This document shows, piece after piece, positions 34,068 to 42,027 of a stretch of DNA of 64,000 nt (positions within the stretch are counted from its first letter, which is position 1; every line of letters starts with the position of its first letter). The stretch comes from Halieaceae bacterium (GTDB lineage: Bacteria; Pseudomonadota; Gammaproteobacteria; Pseudomonadales; Halieaceae): contig CACOYM010000002.1 of the NCBI GenBank assembly GCA_902631395.1, forward strand, positions 124,001 through 188,000. The letters run 5' to 3'. The notes beneath the pieces were generated by a model, which did not search any database, was not told the DNA's origin, and was given only the letters and a program-made list of their open reading frames with translations. The position numbers and the translations under genes were made by a program.

Positions 34068-35996
34068 TCAAACGGGTTTGATCATTTTTTTCAATACGTT
34101 GGCGACACGGCCCGCATCCTCGGCCACCAGCAACCTGACAACCGCAACCTTGTCATCGTAACTATTGGCGGTATCAAGCATATCTGCCGAGATCGCTGAT
34201 TTCTTGGGTTTAAGCTTGGCCTTGATCTCATCAAGTGACTCGCCCTCTTCCAGCGCTTTCCTATCGGCAAGACTCAACTCACCGTCAATAAGTTGCCCGT
34301 CCAGAAGTGCTTCATTCTCCTCAATCTTCGGCATATATACCCTGAGTACGGGTGCGATGACCAATAGGAAAAATGCGATCAAGCCGATGGAGGTCATACC
34401 GTGACGCCCCCACTCAATGATGGCAGGGTCCTTGTGCCATGGTAGCTGGTAATCCTGAGGAGCGTCAGTGAAAAACGGCGCTGAAGTCATCGTCAAGGTA
34501 TCGCCCCGAGCAGCGTCGTAGGGCAGGGCTGTAATCACTAGTGAACGAAAGCGCTCTATTTCCTCAGCCATGAACCGCTGCAAATCAGCACTAGGAATCG
34601 GTGCCATTGACGCCGCCGAACCAGCGATAGCGCCATCGTTACCTTCGGCTGCACCCTCCTCAAGCAGATCAGGCGTAACAGTGGACTGCTCATCGAGAGA
34701 CGCGTAATACCTCCGCTTGGCTAAATCACGGAGCGCCTCATCATTGATAATGACTCCCGCTGTCATCGACGTGACACGGCCCGCCTGCTCTTTTACGAAC
34801 AGGATCTCTTTATCTAACTCGTAGTTGCGTGTGGTCTGCTCGCGCTCGGTGGTCGCCGTCTCTGTATTGACGGGGTTTTCTGCGACCTCACCCTCAGGCA
34901 CTACCTCGGGCTGATCCGGCGGAATATTGGTCGTCCCCCCCGGGATACCTGAAGCCGCAATACCAGTTTGCGTATCCGAGGTGATTACCTCCGAGCGGAT
35001 CTCCGGGCCGCCACCCTCGACATCAAGGTACTGCTCTCGAGTGGTCTCGCGCTGCGTGAAGTCCATCTCCAAGTTCACGACCGTTCGCACATTACCGCCA
35101 CCCAGAGCGGGAATCAGTAACTCGCGGATGCGCTCGGCCAACTCGGCCTCACGCTCAGCTTCGAAGCGCGCATTATTGAGTGCGGGTGTACCATCCTTAT
35201 CGGCATTGCTGCCTGTCAGTAAGTTCCCGTAATGATCCACCACGGTGACATCCTGAGTAGCGAGATAAGGCACGCTGGCGCTGACGAGGTGAACAATAGA
35301 GAGAACTTGGGCAGGATCTACCACGCGCCCACGATAGGGCTTAACGATAACCGATGCTTTTGCAGGCTGCCGATCCCGGACAAACACGCTCTGCTTGGGT
35401 GCAGCCAGGTGGACTCTTGCTGTCTCGATAGTACTGATCTCAGCAATGGTTCTAGCCAGTTCGACTTCAATGGCGTTGTTATACTTGACCTGCTCCATAA
35501 ACTGACTGGTAGTCATGGAGCTACCCTCGGCGAGAGAGCCCATACCTCCTTCAGCAGCGGCGCGGGGTATTCCTTGTGAGGCCAAAAAGATCCTAGCAGC
35601 CTGAAAATCGTTTTCTGGAACCTCGAGCCGGCCTGTTGATTTATTGATTCGAACGTCGTAATTGGCTGACTTCAGCGCCTCAAAGGCCAGCTGCACATCC
35701 GCAGACTCCATGCCGTCAGACACGCTTCTGTAAGGCGTCGAAGTCATAATTGACCAGAAAATAAGCACTACTAAAAGTGACAGCAGGCCGATAATGGCGG
35801 GCATAGCGCGCTTTACCGCGGGCTGCGCCATGACATCTCTAACGGCAGGCATTGCCGAAGCCTGGTCGTTCGAACCGGCATTGGCCTGCTCAGCAGGCAA
35901 TGCGGCCTTGCCCGTCTCAACTGGCGTATTATTGCCTGAGCTGACTTCGGTGGCCGAACCCTCTATCACTGCACGATCTTCGAGTGCTGCTTCCAT
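34068..35996 (-). CDS. fliF: FliF, MS-ring protein
   Basis: FliF forms the MS-ring in the inner membrane, the base of the motor. The 642-residue sequence has a first membrane helix (AMPAIIGLLSLLVVLIFWSI, about residues 65-85), the ring-building domains (LARTIAEISTIETARVHLAA), a long acidic loop, a second helix (TSIGLIAFFLLVIAPVLRVY), and a C-terminal FliG-binding tail (DKVAVVRLLVAEDAGRVANV). Length is slightly above the family average. Confidence 0.97.
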   Translation of the reverse strand: MEAALEDRAVIEGSATEVSSGNNTPVETGKAALPAEQANAGSNDQASAMPAVRDVMAQPAVKRAMPAIIGLLSLLVVLIFWSIMTSTPYRSVSDGMESADVQLAFEALKSANYDVRINKSTGRLEVPENDFQAARIFLASQGIPRAAAEGGMGSLAEGSSMTTSQFMEQVKYNNAIEVELARTIAEISTIETARVHLAAPKQSVFVRDRQPAKASVIVKPYRGRVVDPAQVLSIVHLVSASVPYLATQDVTVVDHYGNLLTGSNADKDGTPALNNARFEAEREAELAERIRELLIPALGGGNVRTVVNLEMDFTQRETTREQYLDVEGGGPEIRSEVITSDTQTGIAASGIPGGTTNIPPDQPEVVPEGEVAENPVNTETATTEREQTTRNYELDKEILFVKEQAGRVTSMTAGVIINDEALRDLAKRRYYASLDEQSTVTPDLLEEGAAEGNDGAIAGSAASMAPIPSADLQRFMAEEIERFRSLVITALPYDAARGDTLTMTSAPFFTDAPQDYQLPWHKDPAIIEWGRHGMTSIGLIAFFLLVIAPVLRVYMPKIEENEALLDGQLIDGELSLADRKALEEGESLDEIKAKLKPKKSAISADMLDTANSYDDKVAVVRLLVAEDAGRVANVLKKMIKPV

Positions 35997-36026
35997 ATTC
36001 GATTACCCCTCACCGCTGCCTATGAG

Positions 36027-36356
36027 TTAAACAGGCATACTCATAACGTCTTGATACGCTTTCAACACCTTGTTGCGGACCTGCAACGTTGCCTCAAAAG
36101 CGACGGACGCTCGTTGTGAATCAATCAACACATCGGTAACACTGACGTCTCCCGATGCTTCGAAATTGGTCTTAGTCTCGGCAGATTGCATTTGAGTCGC
36201 ATTCACCGAGCGAATCGCCGCCAACAAATCTGAGGCAAACCGCGATTGCTGTTGTTCATTACTAATCCCCAGTGAAACATCAGCGGCACGACTATTTGCG
36301 AGCTCTGCCTGTCTAATGACGTTCATCACACCTTGCATATTGGTCTTATCAATCAT
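36027..36356 (-). CDS. fliE: FliE, MS-ring/rod junction protein
   Basis: FliE joins the MS-ring to the rod and is the first exported rod component. The 109 residues show the family C-terminus: DVSVTDVLIDSQRASVAFEA and TLQVRNKVLKAYQDVMSMPV. Its ATG overlaps the stop of the upstream activator gene by four bases, so it and the rest of the fli run probably depend on that gene's promoter. Confidence 0.95.
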   Translation of the reverse strand: MIDKTNMQGVMNVIRQAELANSRAADVSLGISNEQQQSRFASDLLAAIRSVNATQMQSAETKTNFEASGDVSVTDVLIDSQRASVAFEATLQVRNKVLKAYQDVMSMPV

Positions 36357-37816
36357 GGTGCACCTATCGATTGCATGCCGTCGGGCTCAGCCGTTTTAAG
36401 CTTCTGTAACTTGTGCCTTAGCGTCCTGGGGCTAATCCCCAGCCGCTCTGCCGCTTCTTTCTTCGAGTCCGTCTCCTGAAGCGCCGCTTGTATCAACTGC
36501 CACTCGGCTTGCTCTTTAGCGGAGACAAGGTCCTGATCAGATTGGATTACGGTATGCTGAATGTCGGGGATATCCTTTTCTGGGCTAAGAACTGCTGGCG
36601 ATTGAGGGGGCAGAGAGGATGGAGAAAACTCCAGCGCATCAAAATAAATATGGTCCGCTTGAATAACATTGTGAACAGCCAAGACTTTCGCACGGCAAAT
36701 GACGTTGTCCAACTCCCTCACATTGCCTGGCCAAGGATGCGCAAGCAGTTGTTCGATGGCTGGTTCTTCAATTTGCATACTGATACCGGCAATTTGCTCA
36801 GATGCGGCAAATGTAATCGCCAGCTGTCGAATGTCCTCGGGTCTCTCGCACAGCGGCGGAATGGCAATATGAAAGGCGTTCAAGCGATAAAGAAGATCTT
36901 CTCTAAATTCACCCCGCTTGACTAAATTCACAAGATCGCGGTTCGTCGCTGCAACCAAGCGCACATCGAAATCTATTTCGCGAGTACTGCCGATCCTCGC
37001 AGCTTTCCGCTCCTGAATAACACGCAATAACTTGGGTTGGATGTGCAGCGGCAGTTCACCAACCTCATCCAGAAAAAGCGTGCCTTGATGTGCCTCTTCG
37101 AAGATTCCAGGTTGATCTTTTACGGCACCGGTGAACGAACCCTTAATGTGGCCGAATAAGATGCTCTCGACTAAGTGTTCTGGCATTGCTGAGCAGTTAA
37201 GCGCAATAAACGGGCCAGCTGCTCTGGACGATGCGTTATGTAAGATTTGGGCTACCACCTCCTTACCAACACCCGAGGGTCCCGAGAGCAACGCTGTCAC
37301 ATCAACTTGAGCGACACGCTGCACGAGGGCGAGCATCGCTTTGCTGACTGGGTCACCGAAGACCACCTGTTTTCGCTGACCGCGAGAAGGGATAGAAGGT
37401 CTCGGGCGAGACGCGGACTGCTCAGTAGATTGCGATATCAGTTGATGCAGTGTGCTAACCATCAAAGTAATCAGGTCTTCCCAATCCGATTGCTCAGTGT
37501 AGGTCTCGAAGACGGCTAAGCCGTGAGCGCCCACAAAGTGAGCCAGTTTCAAATCACCTTCTGGAATTAACACGCCCGTAGTTTCTCGCGCTTGTTGCAG
37601 TACCTGCGTAAGGTAAGTGTCTTCCGACTCCCACGCCGGACCAACAGCAATGCAAGACGTTGCACCTGACGCGGCACGCTCAGCAAAGGTGTCGTTGGCT
37701 TGAGTAATAGAAACGAGGTATTCCACAGCGTCAGCTCTCAGGCGTTCCTCGGGGAAGCCGGTCCCTCGCACTGCCAAAACGTTGAGGCGCTGATCTGTCG
37801 AAATGTTTGCGGTCAC
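36353..37816 (-). CDS. FlrC/FlbD-like sigma-54 activator with degenerate receiver domain
   Basis: This enhancer-binding protein has three parts: an N-terminal ~110 residues with an alternating strand/helix pattern but no recognisable acidic pocket or phospho-Asp (degenerate receiver); an AAA+ domain with Walker A GPSGVGKE, loop GSFTGA (consensus GAFTGA), Walker B LFLDEVGE and arginine-finger region FREDLLYRLN; and a Fis-type helix-turn-helix (KKEAAERLGISPRTLRHKLQ). Position next to fliE points to FlrC/FleR or FlbD. No sensor kinase gene (fleS/flrB) is adjacent. I place the start at GTG 37816 (487 residues), because the sigma-54 promoter would begin transcripts near 37839; the track ATG is 37837. 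Confidence 0.88.
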   Translation of the reverse strand: MTANISTDQRLNVLAVRGTGFPEERLRADAVEYLVSITQANDTFAERAASGATSCIAVGPAWESEDTYLTQVLQQARETTGVLIPEGDLKLAHFVGAHGLAVFETYTEQSDWEDLITLMVSTLHQLISQSTEQSASRPRPSIPSRGQRKQVVFGDPVSKAMLALVQRVAQVDVTALLSGPSGVGKEVVAQILHNASSRAAGPFIALNCSAMPEHLVESILFGHIKGSFTGAVKDQPGIFEEAHQGTLFLDEVGELPLHIQPKLLRVIQERKAARIGSTREIDFDVRLVAATNRDLVNLVKRGEFREDLLYRLNAFHIAIPPLCERPEDIRQLAITFAASEQIAGISMQIEEPAIEQLLAHPWPGNVRELDNVICRAKVLAVHNVIQADHIYFDALEFSPSSLPPQSPAVLSPEKDIPDIQHTVIQSDQDLVSAKEQAEWQLIQAALQETDSKKEAAERLGISPRTLRHKLQKLKTAEPDGMQSIGAP

Positions 37817-37848
37817 TGCTTTGCATCCCCATTGCATGCACTTGTAGC

Positions 37849-37864
37849 AGCAAGGGAAAGGCCA
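37849..37864 (-). promoter_or_regulatory. Sigma-54 promoter of the FlrC-like gene and fli operon
   Basis: The minus strand reads TGGCCTT-TCCC-TTGCT: the GG and GC doublets are ten bases apart and TTGCT is a perfect -12 element. Transcription would start near 37839. A start this close to ATG 37837 favours translation from GTG 37816, which has GGGGA nine bases upstream. The fli genes downstream overlap or follow closely, so this is probably the main promoter of the 16-kb run. Confidence 0.78.
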
Positions 37865-37926
37865 TCATAAGAAAAATCAATATAAACAGTAAGTTAAAAT
37901 TTTTTTGGCCTACATAAGTCTGTGTA

Positions 37927-37952
37927 TTTGACACATTTGTCAAATTTTTGAC
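37927..37952. promoter_or_regulatory. FleQ-box-like palindrome cluster upstream of the FlrC-like gene
   Basis: TTTGACA-CATT-TGTCAAA is a perfect 7-bp-arm inverted repeat. Sharing its right half is GTCAAATTTTTGAC, which fits the Pseudomonas FleQ-box form GTCA-N6-TGAC in sequence and length. Three TGAC/GTCA half-sites are thus spaced ten bases apart, on one face of the helix. The cluster is about 90-115 bp upstream of the predicted sigma-54 start and lies 9 bp beyond the end of the FleQ-type gene. Confidence 0.65.
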
Positions 37953-37961
37953 AGCCTTACG

Positions 37962-39062
37962 TCAGCTTTTAGCGATATTCAGCCTGCCCATCTTTTCAAT
38001 CAAGGTCGTGCGCTTGACGCCCAATAACCGCGCAGCCTCGGAAATATTGCTATTCGCGTCAGCCAGCGCTTTTTCGATAAGCTGTTTTTCAAAATCCGTC
38101 ACGCGATCCTTTAAAGACCCCTCAGTGAGCTGATCGGACGCGGGCGATTCGGCCGCTGTAATCCCCAGCACACGCGCCAGACCATCTTCATCCCCATCAT
38201 CGCTCATATCAGCTAGCAGCACCGCGTGCACATTGGACTCATTCGAAACCTGGACCTCACTGGCGCCATGCGGGTCAGCGCCCATGAGTTTCACCATTTG
38301 TGGCGGAAGAAAGTCAGAGGGTAACGTGTAGAGGTTGACCGTCTCACCCGGATAAAGAGCCGACAAACGGCGACAAAAATTTTCCAGCTCTCTGACATTG
38401 CCGGGCCAATGGTATGCCTGTAACAAACTGACTGACCGCGCACTGAGCTTGATCGCCTCACCCTGAAAGGCGTAGACCACTCTGAAGTGGTCGAACAACT
38501 CAACAATTTCCTCGGGGCGCTCTCTAAGCGGCGCTACTGTAATAGGTATCACATTCAGACGGAAAAAAAGATCTTCCCGAAACTGTCCAGTTTCAATCAA
38601 GGATTCCAGCGATTTATGTGTGGCAGAAATGATCCTCACATCAACGGCCACCTCCTTGCCCGAGCCAACCGGTGTCACCACTCCTTCTTGCACCACTCGT
38701 AACAGCTTCACCTGCAAATCTGCAGGCATATCGCCAATCTCATCAAGCAACAGCGAACCGCCATCCGCTAACCGCATCCTGCCTTGGTAACTACTGACGG
38801 CACCTGAAAAAGCGCCTTTCTCGTGGCCAAACAACTCGCTCTCCAGAAGCTCGTTTGGGATTGCACTGCAGTTCACTGCAATAAAGTCACCGGAAGAGTC
38901 ACGGCCCGAGAGACGATGAATCTCTCGCGCAACCAGCTCTTTTCCCACTCCAGTCGCGCCACGCACTAATACCGGTGCATCGGTAACGGCCACTCGCTCG
39001 AGGTGCTCGAGTAATTCACGCGTAACAGCGCTGCTACCGATCAAACTGCGATGCATTGGCAT
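37962..39062 (-). CDS. FleQ/FlrA-type sigma-54 activator lacking the N-terminal FleQ domain
   Basis: This 366-residue protein aligns with FleQ from its AAA+ entry to its end: HRSLIGSS (corresponding to the c-di-GMP-binding RSLVG region), Walker A GATGVGKE, ELFGHEKGAFSGAV, Walker B LLLDEIGD, FREDLFFRLNVIPI, PWPGNVRELENF equivalent (YHWPGNVRELENF), and a Fis-like C-terminus (SEAARLLGVKRTTLIEKMGR). Two oddities: no N-terminal ~130-residue FleQ domain (an in-frame TAA lies seven codons before the ATG), and Ser in the GAFTGA loop. A long acidic linker (VLLADMSDDGDEDG) precedes the DNA-binding part. It would head the flagellar hierarchy. Confidence 0.85.
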   Translation of the reverse strand: MPMHRSLIGSSAVTRELLEHLERVAVTDAPVLVRGATGVGKELVAREIHRLSGRDSSGDFIAVNCSAIPNELLESELFGHEKGAFSGAVSSYQGRMRLADGGSLLLDEIGDMPADLQVKLLRVVQEGVVTPVGSGKEVAVDVRIISATHKSLESLIETGQFREDLFFRLNVIPITVAPLRERPEEIVELFDHFRVVYAFQGEAIKLSARSVSLLQAYHWPGNVRELENFCRRLSALYPGETVNLYTLPSDFLPPQMVKLMGADPHGASEVQVSNESNVHAVLLADMSDDGDEDGLARVLGITAAESPASDQLTEGSLKDRVTDFEKQLIEKALADANSNISEAARLLGVKRTTLIEKMGRLNIAKS

Positions 39063-39080
39063 GGGGAGATTTGGAAGGCT

Positions 39081-39419
39081 TTATTCACACGCATTGACAG
39101 CAGTATTGGCTGAGGCGGGCTTGTCATCGGGGGAATTAGTTTGAGTTGAAATTTGAGTCACATTGGCGCCAACGATAATGTTGGAGCTCGCGAGTGGACT
39201 GTTCCCTCGAAGCGAATGGCTGCTCCCAGCATAAAGGACGACCACGTTCGCTGGGATCTCCCCAATCTCTCCGCCCGATTGAGTGCGACTAGCGACGCCC
39301 TCTTGCTCCATTTTTTTGCACACACTTTTGTAGGAGGCACCAGCGATCGTCTCTGAAAAAGCGCCGTGAGGGAACACCGCCAGTAAGATCGCCATTGAAG
39401 CTGTAAAATTCAGTTGCAT
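39081..39419 (-). CDS. Unrecognised small secreted protein upstream of the FleQ-type gene
   Basis: The 112-residue product begins with a signal peptide (NFTASMAILLAVFPHGAFS-E) and then a Ser/Thr/Asn/Gly-rich region without recognised domains. Mature cysteines occur near the start (SVCKKMEQ) and at the penultimate residue (NACE), which could form a disulphide. It lies 18 bp upstream of the FleQ-type gene on the same strand, and no promoter is obvious between them, so they may be co-transcribed. Whether it is flagellar is unknown. Confidence 0.65.
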   Translation of the reverse strand: MQLNFTASMAILLAVFPHGAFSETIAGASYKSVCKKMEQEGVASRTQSGGEIGEIPANVVVLYAGSSHSLRGNSPLASSNIIVGANVTQISTQTNSPDDKPASANTAVNACE

Positions 39420-39620
39420 GCAGGTTTAATCTCCACGATGGTCTCGTATGGCAAACACCAGTGCGATCATCAACGGCTTATTGGCCGCTTTTCCTACGAT
39501 TTCTGGACTAGCAGGTCGCTTTTTGCACTTACGTTAAGCGGACCTTGCTGGCAACATACTCTAAGCAAAAAAAAGCGGCAACCGCGCTCAAAAACCGCCA
39601 TAAGCGAAAAGGACTGAGAT

Positions 39621-40541
39621 TTGACTACCCGGCGTTACATCGGCTCCTTGTTTGAAAGATCTTCACAACACAAAAAGGCAGCCCGAAGAGTCAATACCTT
39701 CTTGTTTCTTCTGATCTCGCTCAACCTCGTCGCGATTACATTGGAATCCGTGGCTTCTATCAGAGCCTCCTGGGCTTTCGAGCTGCAGGTATTTGAATTC
39801 ATTTCGGTGGTTTTTTTCTCGATTGAGTATGTACTCCGGATCTGGACAGCGCCCGACAACGAGGACCTAAAGGGCCAGTCGCCGCTGAAAAAACGTCTCA
39901 GCTACATCTTCAGCTTCACCGGGCTAATCGATCTAATCGCCATTTTGCCTACACTATTACAATTCATTTGGGTCGGCGCAGACCTGCGACTCCTTCGTGT
40001 GATGCGCTTAGCACGGCTATTGAAGCTCAGCCACTACACCACGGCGCTCGAAGATCTGGTTTCTGCTATCTACTCAGAGCGGCAAGCGTTTGGGGCAGCG
40101 CTATATCTGATGGTTGTCGCTCTGTTCCTTTCCAGCTCGCTGATATATGTGGCTGAGCACGACGCTCAGCCCAGTGCCTTTCCGTCAATCCCCGAGACCA
40201 TGTGGTGGTCTATCGTCACTCTAACCACGGTGGGATACGGTGATGTGTCTCCCATAACCGCCGGAGGGAAGCTGATAGGGGCGTTCACCGCCATCATGGG
40301 CGTCTGTACCGTGGCGCTCCTGACCGGCATTGTAGGCGCAGGCTTCTCTAAGCAGATGTCAAAGCAATACGCGGAATTTGAGCACAAACTTCGGGAAGCA
40401 CTGGAAGATGGCATCATCTCGAACGAGGAGGCGGCAGAAATAGAAGAGCTGCGAGAACGGATGGGGTTGTCAAAAACCCAGGCTGAGGAGCTTGCCCACC
40501 ACCTGATAGAAACAAAAAAAGCCAACAATGAGGATAGCTGA
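39621..40541 (+). CDS. Voltage-gated potassium channel family protein
   Basis: The 306-residue protein has six membrane segments. S4 carries regularly spaced arginines (LRLLRVMRLARLLKLSHY), and the pore helix leads into the selectivity filter TTVGYGD, as in bacterial Kv channels. After S6 (GGKLIGAFTAIMGVCTVALL) a helical, charged C-terminal tail of about 60 residues (SNEEAAEIEELRERMGLSKT) may tetramerise. It would conduct K+ across the inner membrane. The start is TTG with AGGA seven bases before it. It is divergent from the flagellar regulators and seems unrelated to them. Confidence 0.92.
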   Translation: MTTRRYIGSLFERSSQHKKAARRVNTFLFLLISLNLVAITLESVASIRASWAFELQVFEFISVVFFSIEYVLRIWTAPDNEDLKGQSPLKKRLSYIFSFTGLIDLIAILPTLLQFIWVGADLRLLRVMRLARLLKLSHYTTALEDLVSAIYSERQAFGAALYLMVVALFLSSSLIYVAEHDAQPSAFPSIPETMWWSIVTLTTVGYGDVSPITAGGKLIGAFTAIMGVCTVALLTGIVGAGFSKQMSKQYAEFEHKLREALEDGIISNEEAAEIEELRERMGLSKTQAEELAHHLIETKKANNEDS

Positions 40542-40580
40542 CGTCAACCAGCTAACTCGAGAATGCAGTCGATAAATAGA

Positions 40581-40889
40581 CTACCCGTGATCTCTAAAGC
40601 GGAACATGACCGGCATTAGCTGATAATCCGGCTCATCTTCAAGGTACTTCTGTTCCATTTCTGTCCATCGTGTGGTGCCAATTCGCCACCTTAAATGGTC
40701 ATCGAAGCCTGCCTCGGATTGCCAATAGGACATAGCAACGACGGTGTCCTCCTCCAAATCCTCTGCGACATAAATCCAGTCGCAGGCGGGAGCGGCCATG
40801 GTTGCCTGTGCAACAACGGAGAAATCCGCGAGAAATGACGCTTTTTGCGTCTCTCGGACCCGATAAGTTGTTTTTACGATCAAAGCCAT
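40581..40889 (-). CDS. ABM-type (antibiotic biosynthesis monooxygenase-like) small protein
   Basis: The 102-residue product has the dimeric alpha/beta-barrel pattern: an N-terminal strand (LIVKTTYRVRETQKASFLAD), a Trp-containing strand (WIYVAEDLEEDTVVAMSYWQ) and SEAGFDDHLRW, similar to the ABM superfamily. It has no signal peptide. A precise substrate or even enzymatic activity cannot be stated. It converges with the channel gene. Confidence 0.6.
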   Translation of the reverse strand: MALIVKTTYRVRETQKASFLADFSVVAQATMAAPACDWIYVAEDLEEDTVVAMSYWQSEAGFDDHLRWRIGTTRWTEMEQKYLEDEPDYQLMPVMFRFRDHG

Positions 40890-41067
40890 TGGTCACATAT
40901 CCCGCTCAAACTATTGCAAAAGTGTAGCCGTGGTTTCCCCGTGTCTCAAGCATAGGCTAAATCTTAGTTGAGTTCTGCAGCGGAATCTGACGGGCCTTAT
41001 AGTGCGCTCTTGCTGTAAAAAACGAGCGGATGCGCATCATCGACGCACAACGCTTAAAGCGAGACCG

Positions 41068-41478
41068 TCATGGCGCAGACGCTTGACTCTGGATCATCTT
41101 TAACATACTCATCATGCGCTCGTGGACTTTATTAACAGCTCTGAGCGGACGCACCATAACCTTGAATTCAACGATGAGATTATTTTTGACCTGAATCAGG
41201 TCGATTCCGTTGACGTGAACGCCGTCAATTTTGCACTCGAACTCCAGCACAACGTTATCTTTATCGCGCACTTCTCGGACATAATGGAAGTCAGAGTCGA
41301 AAACCTGACCTGCAGCTTTCAAATACAGAAAGGTGATATCACGGCCCTTCTGCGGTGTATGGACAACTGGTGACCAGAATACGCAGTCGAGGTGAAGCAG
41401 GTCATAAAGCCCATCGGTGGTGCCCCGGGCCATCATATCTTGCCAGCGATCAATTGCATGCAGCATTTCAGTGGTCAT
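41068..41478 (-). CDS. SnoaL/NTF2-like fold protein
   Basis: The 136 residues follow the SnoaL-like pattern: an N-terminal helix (LHAIDRWQDMMARGTTDGLY), DLLHLDCVFWSPVVHTPQKG, then curved strands with FHYVREVRDKDNVVLEFECK and the C-terminal IDLIQVKNNLIVEFKVMVRP. This fold covers small isomerases and ligand-binding proteins of diverse function; I cannot assign a substrate. Its ATG overlaps the stop of the upstream gene (TAATG), so the two are coupled. Confidence 0.75.
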   Translation of the reverse strand: MTTEMLHAIDRWQDMMARGTTDGLYDLLHLDCVFWSPVVHTPQKGRDITFLYLKAAGQVFDSDFHYVREVRDKDNVVLEFECKIDGVHVNGIDLIQVKNNLIVEFKVMVRPLRAVNKVHERMMSMLKMIQSQASAP

Positions 41479-41867
41479 TAGTGTCTTCCATGGGGCGTCT
41501 CAAGCTGTTTGTCGTCCGGTGACTTTCGCGGATCAGTATACTGCTCTGTGTGAAGATCTCGCTGGGCAGCTAGCCGCACTTCGTAGGCTTCTTGGCCACG
41601 CAGCCGGTTCGCTTTGCTCACCTGCATATGATATTTCCTTCGCTTGTGCGCAGCGATCAGTCGCTGGAACCACTCGCTGTCCTGCTCTCCCGAAAGCCAG
41701 GCTTCAACCTGTGCAATGTCGATACCCAGGCGATAGGCGATACGCGACGGACGAATTCTGTAGACATGGAACTCTGCCACAAGATCAATTTGCTGCTCTG
41801 TCGTGAGCGAACACTCGCAGGCATAGCCTATCGGCGGGTTGGGGCTTCTATTGTTAGCAACTTCCAT
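41478..41867 (-). CDS. Small HTH-like protein coupled to the SnoaL-like gene
   Basis: From the ATG at 41867 this is a 129-residue, charged soluble protein. A segment at about residues 35-70 (RIRPSRIAYRLGIDIAQVEA, WLSGEQ) looks like a helix-turn-helix of the terminase-small-subunit/transposase-helper type, followed by a basic region (AHKRRKYHMQVSKANRLRGQ). I do not recognise the family. DNA binding is plausible but not established. The 44 residues added by the track ORF lack support. It is divergent from pyk. Confidence 0.6.
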   Translation of the reverse strand: MEVANNRSPNPPIGYACECSLTTEQQIDLVAEFHVYRIRPSRIAYRLGIDIAQVEAWLSGEQDSEWFQRLIAAHKRRKYHMQVSKANRLRGQEAYEVRLAAQRDLHTEQYTDPRKSPDDKQLETPHGRH

Positions 41868-42027
41868 CGTTTCTTCCGGTGGCCAGTTGGGCGGCCTTTG
41901 CACACACTCATTCACTGCACTATCGGTATTGTGACATAGCGCTTGCCACCATGATCCTGAGATACTTTGGATATCTGTCGATAGGATCTTTAAAAGCACT
42001 TTGCCTTGAACGAAATAGCTTTTTGCA

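Noticed and set aside
39420-39620. Sigma-54-like TGGC...TGC upstream of the potassium channel gene
   Set aside because: The spacing between the GG and GC doublets is 11 instead of 10, and the channel is not expected to be sigma-54 dependent.
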